Shown in pieces: positions 34,766 to 42,879 of a DNA stretch of 64,000 nt (positions within the stretch are counted from its first letter, which is position 1; the number at the start of each line of letters is the position of its first letter). The stretch lies in the NCBI RefSeq assembly GCF_000430025.1, contig NZ_KE387020.1, forward strand, positions 62,001 through 126,000, given 5' to 3'. A program made the translations under genes and the position numbers. The DNA comes from Flavobacterium suncheonense GH29-5 = DSM 17707 (lineage in GTDB: Bacteria > Bacteroidota > Bacteroidia > Flavobacteriales > Flavobacteriaceae). Under the pieces are notes generated by a model. The model saw nothing but the letters and a program-made list of their open reading frames with translations. It was not told the origin of the DNA and made no database searches.

Positions 34766-35215
34766 ATGAAAAAACTAGCATTCCTTCTGCTGTTGAGTGT
34801 GTCAGCTTTTGCTCAAGAAAATCAAACAACATACGATGAAAAACTTGCTAAGGAAGTAGGTGCCGATCAGTACGGTATGAAGACCTATGTTTTCTGTATT
34901 TTGAAAACAGGCAGCAACACCACAGCTACCAAAGAAGAACGCAACAAGTATTTTGAAGGTCATATGGAAAACATCAACCGTTTGGCTAAAGAAGGGAAAT
35001 TAGTGGTAGCCGGACCGTTTATGAAAAACGACCGAAACTATCGGGGGATTTTCATTTTTAACTGCTCTACCGTGGAAGAAGCGCAAAAATTAGTGGCAAC
35101 CGATCCGGCTGTGGCAGCCAAAATCTTTGAAGCCGAACTTACACCTTGGTACTGCAGTGCGGCCCTGATGAAAGTTTCCGAAATACACGACAAAATTTCC
35201 AAAACCAAGATTTAA
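34766..35215 (+). CDS. exported YciI-family protein
   Basis: This is 149 residues from the ATG at 34766. A signal peptide (MKKLAFLLLLSVSAFAQ) is followed by a YciI-like ferredoxin-fold domain with the conserved histidine in FEGHMENINRLAKEGKLVVAGPF. Most YciI proteins are cytoplasmic, so the signal peptide is unusual and puts this one in the periplasm. The catalytic role is unknown. The stop overlaps the next ATG (TAATG), indicating translational coupling with the MmcQ-like gene. Confidence 0.82.
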   Translation: MKKLAFLLLLSVSAFAQENQTTYDEKLAKEVGADQYGMKTYVFCILKTGSNTTATKEERNKYFEGHMENINRLAKEGKLVVAGPFMKNDRNYRGIFIFNCSTVEEAQKLVATDPAVAAKIFEAELTPWYCSAALMKVSEIHDKISKTKI

Positions 35216-35571
35216 TGAACATTGAAGAACTTCAGCGCTTGTGCAAAGCACTTCCCCATGCAACGGAAGACATCAAATGGGGCAATGATTTGTGTTTCTG
35301 CATCGGAGAAAAAATGTTCTGCGTTATCGGACTGAACCAATCGCCCACTTCAGCCTCATTTAAAGTTACTGACGAAGAATTTGAGGAACTTTCCGCGAGA
35401 CAAGGATTCCAGCCTGCGCCTTATGTTGCGCGTTACAAGTGGGTTTTGGTGCACGATACCAATACGTTGTCTGCTAAAGAATGGCAGCATTACGTAACGC
35501 AATCGTACACGCTGGTAAAAGCCAAACTCCCGGCCAAAGTAAGGAAAGAAATCGACGGCGAAAAAAAATAA
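35215..35571 (+). CDS. MmcQ/YjbR-family protein
   Basis: This is 118 residues starting at the ATG within the TAATG overlap with the previous gene. It is a CyaY-like-fold YjbR/MmcQ protein (LPHATEDIKWGNDLCFCIGEKMFCVIGL, YVARYKWVLVH). These are described as DNA-binding-like; no specific function is established. Unlike its partner it has no signal peptide. Confidence 0.85.
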   Translation: MNIEELQRLCKALPHATEDIKWGNDLCFCIGEKMFCVIGLNQSPTSASFKVTDEEFEELSARQGFQPAPYVARYKWVLVHDTNTLSAKEWQHYVTQSYTLVKAKLPAKVRKEIDGEKK

Positions 35572-35630
35572 ATTACTTCCCGAATTTGGAATTTTAACAT
35601 TTTTTGACCACTTTTTGGTTTTGCAGCAGT

Positions 35631-35638
35631 TATTTTTG
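35631..35638 (+). promoter_or_regulatory. -7 promoter box for the ClC-HPP pair
   Basis: TATTTTTG, 23 bp before the ATG at 35662. Confidence 0.45.
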
Positions 35639-35661
35639 TACCTCATCTGAATTACAATTCC

Positions 35662-36942
35662 ATGTCTAAAACTGCATTAATTCGCAAAAACTATAAACTG
35701 ATTAAATTTCAAAAACTAAGCATTGTTTCGGCATTGATTGGTTTTTTATGTGCTTTCATGTCGGTATCCTTAAAACGGCTGACTGAACATTACGAAGAAA
35801 TTCTGTTTCACAAAGCCAGTTTAAATTGGGTGTTTTTCCTGATTTTCCCGCTGGTTGGTTTATCGGTAATTTACTTTTTGCGTTCGTATTTGTTTAAAAA
35901 GAAAGAAAACAAAGGCATAAAGGAAATTTTTGAAGCCCGCGATTCGAAAGCCAAAAAGCTTCCGGTTTACAAAATTCCTTCACATTTTTTCAACGGATTG
36001 CTTACGGTAGCTTTTGGCGGTTCTACCGGAATTGAAGTGTCAACCGTTGTGGCATCTGCTGCGATTGGTTCGGTGGCACAACAGAAAGAAAACCTGTTCA
36101 AACGACACAAAACCGAACTAATCTGTGCCGGGATTGCTGCCGGAATAACCGCGCTGTTCAGCAGTCCGGTTGCCGGGATTTTGTTTTCCTTCGAAGTGAT
36201 TTCCCGAAAAGTAACCAAAACTTTTGCGTTAACGACTGTTTTGGCGGTTGCGGTTGCGTATAGCTTTATTTTGGTTTTGGATGAACAACCACTGTTTCAG
36301 GTTTCCGTTTCAAACTGGCATTTGTATGCGCTTCCTTATTTTCTGCTGTTGGGTGTTTTAGCCGGTGTGAATTCTGTCTATCTGACCAAGGCCGTTATTT
36401 ACATTAAAAAGAAGTTTGCAGCCATTGAAAAACATTCCGTAAAAATTATTACCGGTTCGGTTATTATCAGTACTTCGCTTTTAGTTTTGCCACAATTATA
36501 CGGGGAAGGTTATCACGCCGTAAAAACGATTTTCACGAATCCGGATTCGATTGTTTTGACCACTTCTTTTACAATAACGATGTTGGGGATTTTGTTTTTA
36601 AAACCCATCATTACATCGGTTACTTTAGCATCCGGAGGCGATGGCGGCGTTTTTGCGCCGAGCATGTTTATCGGGGCATTTTTAGGTTTGCTTACCGCTT
36701 TGGTACTGAATACGTTTTTCGAGGCCAATGTCATCCCGCTCAATTTCATGATTATCGGAATGGCCGCCATGTTGAGCGCGAGTATTCACGCACCTTTTAC
36801 CGCATTATTCCTCATCTGCGGACTGGTTAACGATTATACTTTGTTTTTCCCAATTCTTGTGGTTTGTCTGGTTTCCAAAACGACCGCAAAATTAATTTAT
36901 CCGTATACTGTTTACACTTTTCAGCCCAACACCGTAAAGTAA
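35662..36942 (+). CDS. ClC-family chloride channel/transporter
   Basis: This 426-residue protein has about ten membrane helices in the ClC fold. The segment corresponding to the first selectivity motif reads NKGIKE in place of GxGIP. The gating-glutamate motif reads GGSTGIEVSTV, retaining the glutamate (E125) but not the usual GREGP residues. The late GGDGGVFAPSMFIGA motif is intact. No CBS domains are present. A retained gating glutamate suggests proton-coupled exchange, but ion preference cannot be read. It ends 1 bp before the HPP gene. Confidence 0.87.
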   Translation: MSKTALIRKNYKLIKFQKLSIVSALIGFLCAFMSVSLKRLTEHYEEILFHKASLNWVFFLIFPLVGLSVIYFLRSYLFKKKENKGIKEIFEARDSKAKKLPVYKIPSHFFNGLLTVAFGGSTGIEVSTVVASAAIGSVAQQKENLFKRHKTELICAGIAAGITALFSSPVAGILFSFEVISRKVTKTFALTTVLAVAVAYSFILVLDEQPLFQVSVSNWHLYALPYFLLLGVLAGVNSVYLTKAVIYIKKKFAAIEKHSVKIITGSVIISTSLLVLPQLYGEGYHAVKTIFTNPDSIVLTTSFTITMLGILFLKPIITSVTLASGGDGGVFAPSMFIGAFLGLLTALVLNTFFEANVIPLNFMIIGMAAMLSASIHAPFTALFLICGLVNDYTLFFPILVVCLVSKTTAKLIYPYTVYTFQPNTVK

Positions 36943-36943
36943 C

Positions 36944-37558
36944 ATGCCAACCAAAAAAATAAAACGCGGTTATCGCACCACCCGATACATTCTTTACAAA
37001 GAAACCCTTGTTGATTTTAAAGAACATTTCTGGGCTTTTGTGGGCGCTTTTGTGGGGATGGGGATTATCGCTTATTTGCAGTACAACGCCTTTCCGAAGG
37101 AAGATTTTGTTTTTCTGATTGGATCGTTCGGAGCGTCGTGTGTTTTGGTGTATGGCGTGATTCAAAGCCCTTTGGCACAACCGCGAAACCTTATCGGCGG
37201 GCATTGCATCTCGGCATTAGCCGGAGTGACTGCGGTAAAATTATTTCCGGAAACTATCTGGTTAGCTTCCGCGATTGCTGTAGCCTCTGCCATTGTATTG
37301 ATGCAGATTACCAAAACGCTTCATCCGCCCGGTGGTGCAACAGCTTTAATTGCCGTAACAGGATCTCCCGCCATTTTAAAACTTGGCTATTGGTACGTTT
37401 TAACTCCTGTTTTGAGTGGTGCGCTGATTCTTTTTGTAGTAGCCCTGATTTTCAACAACATCACCACAAACAGACAATATCCGACCAATAAAAAATTTAC
37501 GAAATTCAAAACAAAATTTTTAAAACAGATTACATTCGACAAAAAGAATTCCATCTGA
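36944..37558 (+). CDS. HPP-family membrane protein
   Basis: This 204-residue protein has four to five membrane helices and the family-naming HPP motif (KTLHPPGGATALIA). The preceding GASCVLVYGVIQSPLAQPRNLIGGH segment is also typical. Plant and cyanobacterial HPP relatives act in nitrite transport; the bacterial role is uncertain. It is separated from the ClC gene by 1 bp, so the two are cotranscribed. Confidence 0.88.
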   Translation: MPTKKIKRGYRTTRYILYKETLVDFKEHFWAFVGAFVGMGIIAYLQYNAFPKEDFVFLIGSFGASCVLVYGVIQSPLAQPRNLIGGHCISALAGVTAVKLFPETIWLASAIAVASAIVLMQITKTLHPPGGATALIAVTGSPAILKLGYWYVLTPVLSGALILFVVALIFNNITTNRQYPTNKKFTKFKTKFLKQITFDKKNSI

Positions 37559-37601
37559 TTTTCATAAATTGCGGTTCATTTAAAACACACAACTAAACTT
37601 C

Positions 37602-38231
37602 ATGCGAAAATCAAAAGCCTTTTGGACGGGCACATTGGGAGTAGCGCTTTTTGTTTTTACAACTTTCTTAGGCGGTCTGTTAGATCCGAAATACAGCCAT
37701 ACTTCACAATTTATCAGTGAATTGTATGCCGATAATGCGGGCCACGCAGATTTTTTACGCTTCTTTGGTTATATCCCAAGCGGAATTCTGTTCTCCCTTT
37801 TTTCTGTTTTTGCCATTATGGAAACCCCAAAGTCTACTTTAAGAACAGTTGGTTTTTTAGGCATTGGGATTGGTTATGGAGTGGGCACCATTATTTGCGG
37901 CTTTTTCAATTGTGATACAGACTGCAACCCTTATTTCATCAACCCGAGTTCGTCGCAAATCATTCATAATTTTGTAGGTTTCATCACGTATACGATTTGT
38001 CCTCCGGCTATTTTTCTGCTTGGCTTTTCTGCCCGAAAATGGCGCAAAGGGAATATGCTTTCCAATATTAGTTTTGCCCTTTCACTGCTGAGTTTTTGTT
38101 TTTTCGGATTGCTGAATGCCAATTTACACTCACCCTACAAAGGACTGATTCAACGGGTACTTGAAGGCAGCATTCTGCTGTGGATTTTGTATTGTTCCTA
38201 TTATCTTTTAAAACTCAAACGAACGCCGTAA
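37602..38231 (+). CDS. DUF998-like integral membrane protein
   Basis: This 209-residue protein has about six membrane helices. The layout and the SHTSQFISELYADNAGHADFLRF and IGYGVGTIICGFFNCDTDC segments fit the DUF998 family, whose function is unknown. Its stop overlaps the next ATG (TAATG), so it is translationally coupled to the VOC protein. Confidence 0.78.
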   Translation: MRKSKAFWTGTLGVALFVFTTFLGGLLDPKYSHTSQFISELYADNAGHADFLRFFGYIPSGILFSLFSVFAIMETPKSTLRTVGFLGIGIGYGVGTIICGFFNCDTDCNPYFINPSSSQIIHNFVGFITYTICPPAIFLLGFSARKWRKGNMLSNISFALSLLSFCFFGLLNANLHSPYKGLIQRVLEGSILLWILYCSYYLLKLKRTP

Positions 38232-38620
38232 TGCTGTCTATCAATAAAATACACCACATTGCCATTATCACTTCCGATTACGAAAAATCGAAACACTTCT
38301 ACACACAGATTTTAGGGCTGGAAATTGTTCGGGAAGTGTATCGGGAAGCGCGGCAATCGTATAAACTCGACTTGGCTTTAAACGGCGTTTACGTTATCGA
38401 ACTGTTTTCTTTTCCCAATCCTCCGAAACGGGTTTCCAGACCGGAAGCAGCCGGATTGCGTCATTTGGCCTTTGAAGTAAACGACATCGAAAAGACAAGA
38501 GCTTTCATCCTGTCCAACGGAATCGAAGCCGAAGCCATCCGCACCGACGAATACACCGGAAAAGCGTTTTTCTTCCTTGCCGATCCGGACGGTTTGCCTA
38601 TCGAATTCTATGCGAGCTGA
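38231..38620 (+). CDS. VOC-family metalloprotein (glyoxalase I-like)
   Basis: This is 129 residues from the ATG at 38231. It has two beta-alpha-beta-beta-beta repeats with the four expected metal ligands: His in KIHHIAI, Glu in VIELFSF, His in LRHLAF and Glu in PIEFY. It resembles YaeR-type glyoxalase-like proteins. An isomerase or lyase activity on a small metabolite is likely; the substrate is unknown. Confidence 0.88.
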   Translation: MLSINKIHHIAIITSDYEKSKHFYTQILGLEIVREVYREARQSYKLDLALNGVYVIELFSFPNPPKRVSRPEAAGLRHLAFEVNDIEKTRAFILSNGIEAEAIRTDEYTGKAFFFLADPDGLPIEFYAS

Positions 38621-38674
38621 TTAAAATCTTATCAACAATTCGCAAATCCGGAGTCGAAATTCACAATTAAATTT

Positions 38675-38682
38675 TACCTTTG
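38675..38682 (+). promoter_or_regulatory. -7 promoter box for the pRiA4b ORF-3-like gene
   Basis: TACCTTTG, 23 bp before the ATG at 38706. Confidence 0.45.
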
Positions 38683-38705
38683 ACCTTTCCAAAAATTACA
38701 GAATC

Positions 38706-39254
38706 ATGGTTTATAAATTTAGAGTGATTTTAGATGCTGAAGAAGATATTTTCCGCGACATTGCCATCCTTGAAGACGATACTTTAGAAGATTTGCACAA
38801 CGCCATCGTAAACGCGTTTGGTTTTGACGGAACGGAAATGGCTTCGTTTTACACCTGTGATGATGCCTGGACACAAGAGGATGAAATTCCGATGTTCGAT
38901 ACGGGCGATGTTCCCGGTGAACTGAAAACCATGGCCGATTATCCGCTTTCTTCTATTCTGGATGAAAATGCGACCAAGATTATTTACGTATACGATTTCT
39001 TCAACATGTGGACGTTTTTCGTGGAATTAGCCGCTGTAGAAGCTGAAGAACCCGGAGTTTCCTATCCGGAATTGCTGTTTGCCCACGGTGAATTACCGGC
39101 CGATGCCCCAACCAAAGATTTCAATTCCCCAATTGTATCCAAAGACGATATGTACGGAGAATTTGAAGACGATTTCGACGACGAAGACTTCGACATGTTT
39201 GACGGAGACGACTCGTTTGAGGATTTTGGCTATGAGGATAATAACTGGAATTAA
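38706..39254 (+). CDS. plasmid pRiA4b ORF-3-family protein with acidic tail
   Basis: This 182-residue protein has a domain (about 1-135) of the pRiA4b ORF-3 type (MVYKFRVILDAEEDIFRDI, LEDLHNAIVNAFGFDG). The last about 30 residues are strongly acidic (FEDDFDDEDFDMFDGDDS) and probably unstructured. The function of the family is unknown. The acidic tail could mimic DNA or bind basic proteins, which is interesting next to a nucleoid-associated protein gene downstream. Confidence 0.85.
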   Translation: MVYKFRVILDAEEDIFRDIAILEDDTLEDLHNAIVNAFGFDGTEMASFYTCDDAWTQEDEIPMFDTGDVPGELKTMADYPLSSILDENATKIIYVYDFFNMWTFFVELAAVEAEEPGVSYPELLFAHGELPADAPTKDFNSPIVSKDDMYGEFEDDFDDEDFDMFDGDDSFEDFGYEDNNWN

Positions 39255-39356
39255 TTTGAAGTAGCAAGGGACAAGAAATACTCGACAACAACTTGGAGCC
39301 AAGATTTAAGAATGTTCTTTTTTCTTGGTTCTTTTATCTAAAAATACTGCAAAAAA

Positions 39357-40415
39357 ATGATTAATCTATTCAACACCCACATCGACAACTTATCCATCCA
39401 CCGCGTTGGAAACAAAAGCCGTAACGAAGCGATTTTCCTTTCGGAGCAACCGTATGGTCTTAACGATGAGATCATGCCGCTTTTAAAGGAGTTTTTCTTT
39501 AAACCGTTCCGTGACAAAGAGGAAAACTATTATCAGTTTGCCCACGATGTGGATTTGGATTACAACGAAATGTACAATTTTGCCAACGAGATTTTTGCGA
39601 ATCCGGGCAGTGTACATGAAGTTTCAAAGAAAATAACCAAACACCTGTTTGAGCAGTCCAATCATCCGCACATTAAAAACGGAGAGGTTTATGTGACGTA
39701 TTTGACTAACGTTTCCATCGACAATAATGTGGTAGATGCTATCGGGGTTTTCAAAAGCGAATTGAAGGCTGATTTTCTGCAGTTTGAAGAGAAAGATGCC
39801 AACCTGGAAATGATTCTGCAACAGGGAATTAATCTTAACAAACTGGACAAAGGCTGTTTAATCTTCAACTACAAAAAAGAAGAAGGTTATAAAATTCTGA
39901 CGGTGGACAGCAACCGTTACGATGCCCGTTACTGGTTAGAGCATTTCCTATCTGTGGATGCGTTTCAGGATGAGAATTTCATCACTAAAAAGTATTTGAA
40001 ATTCTGTCAGGACTTTGCCAAAGAAGTGGTGTTGCCGGCTGAAGACAAAAAAGAAGAAGTAATGTTCATGAACCGCGCGGTAAATCACTTCGCGAAAAAC
40101 GACAACTTCGAAGAATCGTTGTTTTTAAACGAAGTAATTGACAATCCGGACTTGATTTCCGAATTCAAAAATTATAAAGTAGACAAAGGCGAAAAATACA
40201 GCATTGAAGATTTAACCACCTTCCCTATTGCCAACGCTGCCGTTTCCGATGCCCGCAAAAAAATGAAAAACGTTATTGAACTGGACACCAACATTCAGAT
40301 CAAACTGGATTTCATCAACCCGGAAAGTGCTGAAAAATTTGTGGAAAAAGGCTGGGACGAAGAAAAACAGATGTATTACTATCTGGTGTATTTCAACAAA
40401 GAAAACAAGTCATAA
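39357..40415 (+). CDS. nucleoid-associated protein (NdpA/YejK family)
   Basis: This is a 352-residue cytoplasmic protein of the 37-kDa nucleoid-associated family (N-terminal LFNTHIDNLSIHRVGNKSRNE, central KGCLIFNYKKEEGYKILTVDS, and DARYWLEHFLSVD). E. coli YejK is a nucleoid protein that interacts with topoisomerases; whether that holds here is unknown. A terminator hairpin follows at 40439-40472. Confidence 0.88.
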   Translation: MINLFNTHIDNLSIHRVGNKSRNEAIFLSEQPYGLNDEIMPLLKEFFFKPFRDKEENYYQFAHDVDLDYNEMYNFANEIFANPGSVHEVSKKITKHLFEQSNHPHIKNGEVYVTYLTNVSIDNNVVDAIGVFKSELKADFLQFEEKDANLEMILQQGINLNKLDKGCLIFNYKKEEGYKILTVDSNRYDARYWLEHFLSVDAFQDENFITKKYLKFCQDFAKEVVLPAEDKKEEVMFMNRAVNHFAKNDNFEESLFLNEVIDNPDLISEFKNYKVDKGEKYSIEDLTTFPIANAAVSDARKKMKNVIELDTNIQIKLDFINPESAEKFVEKGWDEEKQMYYYLVYFNKENKS

Positions 40416-40438
40416 TGCTGATTTTCAACAAAATAACC

Positions 40439-40472
40439 AATCCCCAAACAGCAATGTCTGGGGATTTTTTCT
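40439..40472 (+). terminator. intrinsic terminator after the nucleoid-associated protein gene
   Basis: ATCCCCAAACA and TGTCTGGGGAT form an 11-bp stem with one mismatch, followed by a T6 run. Confidence 0.85.
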
Positions 40473-40513
40473 TAACTTTAACGGTTTATTTCAATAATTG
40501 ATACCAACCAAAA

Positions 40514-40603
40514 TCCTAATACTTCAACTTTGCCCCATATCACATCAGTGAAGCCGGACTCACTTTAAAAACGGGGCAAAACCGAAAAGCCTTACGAGTA
40601 GGA
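40514..40603 (+). ncRNA. candidate structured RNA upstream of the DUF4242 gene
   Basis: Three nested pairings are visible. An outer stem pairs TCCT+ACT (40514-40517, 40521-40523, AAT bulge) with AGTAGGA (40597-40603). A middle 8-bp perfect stem pairs TTTGCCCC (40529-40536) with GGGGCAAA (40573-40580). An inner hairpin pairs AGTGA (40547-40551) with TCACT (40560-40564). A possible loop contact pairs CGG in the hairpin loop with CCG at 40582-40584. No T-run follows. It sits between a terminator and the DUF4242 ATG, so it could be a leader element or a small RNA. No family is assigned. Confidence 0.4.
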
Positions 40604-40623
40604 CTAATTTAATTTTCAGTATT

Positions 40624-40896
40624 ATGCCTAAATATGTAATTGAAAGAGAAATTCCCGGAGCCGGAAACCTTACTCCCGAACAGTTGAAAGGTATTTCTGA
40701 GACTTCCTGTAATGTATTGCGTAAAATGGGTTCGGAAATCCAATGGCAACACAGTTACGTAACCGGAGACAAAATTTACTGCGTGTACATTGCCCCAAAC
40801 GAAGAAATGATTCGGGAACATGCCCGACAAGGTGGTTTCCCGGCCAACTCGGTTAGCAAAGTAGCAACCGTTATCGATCCCACAACCTCGGAATGA
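40624..40896 (+). CDS. DUF4242 (SCO4226-like) small protein
   Basis: This 90-residue cytoplasmic protein has a ferredoxin-like fold of the DUF4242 family (PKYVIEREIPGAGNLTPEQL, then REHARQGGFPANSV with the conserved His and GGFP). A Streptomyces relative was described as nickel-binding. It is monocistronic: preceded by a possible structured RNA and closed by a UUCG terminator. Physiological role unknown. Confidence 0.85.
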   Translation: MPKYVIEREIPGAGNLTPEQLKGISETSCNVLRKMGSEIQWQHSYVTGDKIYCVYIAPNEEMIREHARQGGFPANSVSKVATVIDPTTSE

Positions 40897-40916
40897 TTTA
40901 AAAACGTATTATTCAC

Positions 40917-40938
40917 AAGGTCTTCGGACCTTTTTTAT
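40917..40938 (+). terminator. intrinsic terminator with UUCG loop after the DUF4242 gene
   Basis: AAGGTC and GACCTT close a TTCG tetraloop (40917-40932), followed by T-rich sequence. Confidence 0.9.
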
Positions 40939-40995
40939 TTGCCGTTTACAACAATATCCTCTAAATTACGTTTCATTTCCATTCAGTGCCCGATT

Positions 40996-42825
40996 ATGCC
41001 GAAACGTTTACTTTTTTTATCGCTGATTTTCTTTTTTATCGGTCAGACTACTGTCGGTCAGGTAACCCGAATTCCCAGAGATACCACAAAGGTTTACAGT
41101 TATATCGAGAGGTATTCCAAAAAGAGGAAATTTACCCAATTCATTCACCGTTTAATTTTCAAACCTACGCAGAAAACAACGGCGAAACGTAAAAAACAAA
41201 CGCGTCCGCAAACCAACGAATTTGCCAGTTTTGAGTGTAAAATCATCCGAAACATCGAAATCGAAACGTTAGATCCTTTTGGCTATGCCGTCGATAACCC
41301 AAATAAAAAACCCAAAAACTGGGCGGAACGAACCGGTAACAACCTCCATATCAAAACCCGGAAATGGACCGTCCGGAATTACCTGCTGTTTAAAAAAAAT
41401 GACGAACTGGACTCGCTGTTGGTAAAAGAATCCGAACGTTTACTGCAGCAACAGCGTTATATCCGCAACGTTACCATCAAACCGGTTGCCGTAAAAGGGA
41501 GCAAAGATTCTGTAGATATTTCCATAAAAGTATTGGATTCCTGGAGTTTGATTCCCACCGGTTCTATTTCCGATACAAAGGGCAATCTGGAAATAACGGA
41601 ACGCAATTTTCTGGGAATAGGCCATGAGTTTGAAAACAACTTTAAGCAGCGTTTTACCGACAGCGAAAATGCTTACGGCATGCGTTATACCATTCCAAAC
41701 TTTAAAAACACCTTCATTTCTTCCACGTTTTTATATGATATTGATTTTGACGACAACTACCTGAAAGGCATAAGCGTAGACCGTTCATTTTTCTCACCCT
41801 ATACGCGATGGGCCGCCGGAATTGGCTTCCAACAACGCTTTTACAGGGATTCTCTTTCTGACAATCTCGGCAACAAACAACTGGCTAATTTGAAATTCGA
41901 AACGCAGGATTATTGGGCCGGACATTCGTTTCGCATCTTTAAAGGAAGAACGGAAGACAACCGCATTTCCAACTTGGTGACCACATTTCGGTTTGCCGAC
42001 GTTCGCTTTCTGGAAAAACCCGAGCCGGAATTGGATCCGATTCAGTATTTTTCCGGTAACAAACTGTATCTGACAAGCATTGGGATTACCTCACGGAAGT
42101 ATGTCGAAACCAAATACCTTTTTAACAACGGCATTCCGGAATACGTTCAAATCGGTAAAAATTACTCTGTAACCAGTGGATTCAGAGATAAAAACGATGT
42201 CAAAAAAATGTATCTGGGCGGACGCTTTTCCTTTGGAGGTTTTTACTCATGGGGCTATTTTGGCAGCGGTATCGAAATGGGAAGTTTCTTCAGTGCGGGA
42301 AAATCCGAACAAACCGCTATCCGACTGGAAGCCAATTACTTTACAGACCTGTTCGAATTGGGAAGATGGAAGTTCCGACAGTTTGTGATGCCACAACTGG
42401 TTATTGGCCACAACCGCCTGCCGATAAAAAACGATTTGCTCAATCTTAGTGAAACCAATGGTATTCAGGGTTTTAACGAAACGCAAACCGGAACCAGAAA
42501 GTTATTAATTGGACTCCAGACCCAAACTTATGTGCCCGGTCAGCTGTACGGCTTTCGTATGAGTCCTTTTTTGAATACAACCTTTGGAATGTTAGGGGAT
42601 GACACAACACCGCTTTTATCCAGTCGTTTGTATTCCAAATTCGGAATCGGAGTGTTAATCAGTAACGATTATCTGGTATTTAACAGCTTTCAGATTTCGT
42701 TTGCCTATTATCCGACCATACCCGGAAGCGGCGATAACCTGTTCAAAACCAATACGTTCAAAAACAGTGACATTCAACTTCCGGACTTTCAGATCGGAAA
42801 ACCTTACGTAGTTCCGTTTCAGTAA
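40996..42825 (+). CDS. outer-membrane POTRA/beta-barrel protein (BamA/surface-antigen superfamily)
   Basis: This is about 609 residues from the ATG at 40996; the frame extends upstream to 40939, but this ATG gives a proper signal peptide (KRLLFLSLIFFFIGQTTVGQ). A basic region is followed by at least one POTRA-like domain (about 100-170, SERLLQQQRYIRNVTIKPV and DSVDISIKVLDSWS). A C-terminal beta-barrel follows (NFLGIGHEFENNF onward). It is too short for BamA, so a specialised assembly or translocation protein is likely. It is followed by an ABC exporter. Confidence 0.8.
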   Translation: MPKRLLFLSLIFFFIGQTTVGQVTRIPRDTTKVYSYIERYSKKRKFTQFIHRLIFKPTQKTTAKRKKQTRPQTNEFASFECKIIRNIEIETLDPFGYAVDNPNKKPKNWAERTGNNLHIKTRKWTVRNYLLFKKNDELDSLLVKESERLLQQQRYIRNVTIKPVAVKGSKDSVDISIKVLDSWSLIPTGSISDTKGNLEITERNFLGIGHEFENNFKQRFTDSENAYGMRYTIPNFKNTFISSTFLYDIDFDDNYLKGISVDRSFFSPYTRWAAGIGFQQRFYRDSLSDNLGNKQLANLKFETQDYWAGHSFRIFKGRTEDNRISNLVTTFRFADVRFLEKPEPELDPIQYFSGNKLYLTSIGITSRKYVETKYLFNNGIPEYVQIGKNYSVTSGFRDKNDVKKMYLGGRFSFGGFYSWGYFGSGIEMGSFFSAGKSEQTAIRLEANYFTDLFELGRWKFRQFVMPQLVIGHNRLPIKNDLLNLSETNGIQGFNETQTGTRKLLIGLQTQTYVPGQLYGFRMSPFLNTTFGMLGDDTTPLLSSRLYSKFGIGVLISNDYLVFNSFQISFAYYPTIPGSGDNLFKTNTFKNSDIQLPDFQIGKPYVVPFQ

Positions 42826-42879
42826 GTAACAAAACCTGAAGTCGTTCGTCCTATTAGTATCAATCAAAAACAAAAGCCC

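Noticed and set aside
42826..42879. Read-through joining the POTRA/barrel gene to the ABC ATPase
   Set aside because: Both are in the same frame separated by one TAA and 18 codons, but the proteins belong in different compartments and the ATPase start is a good family match.
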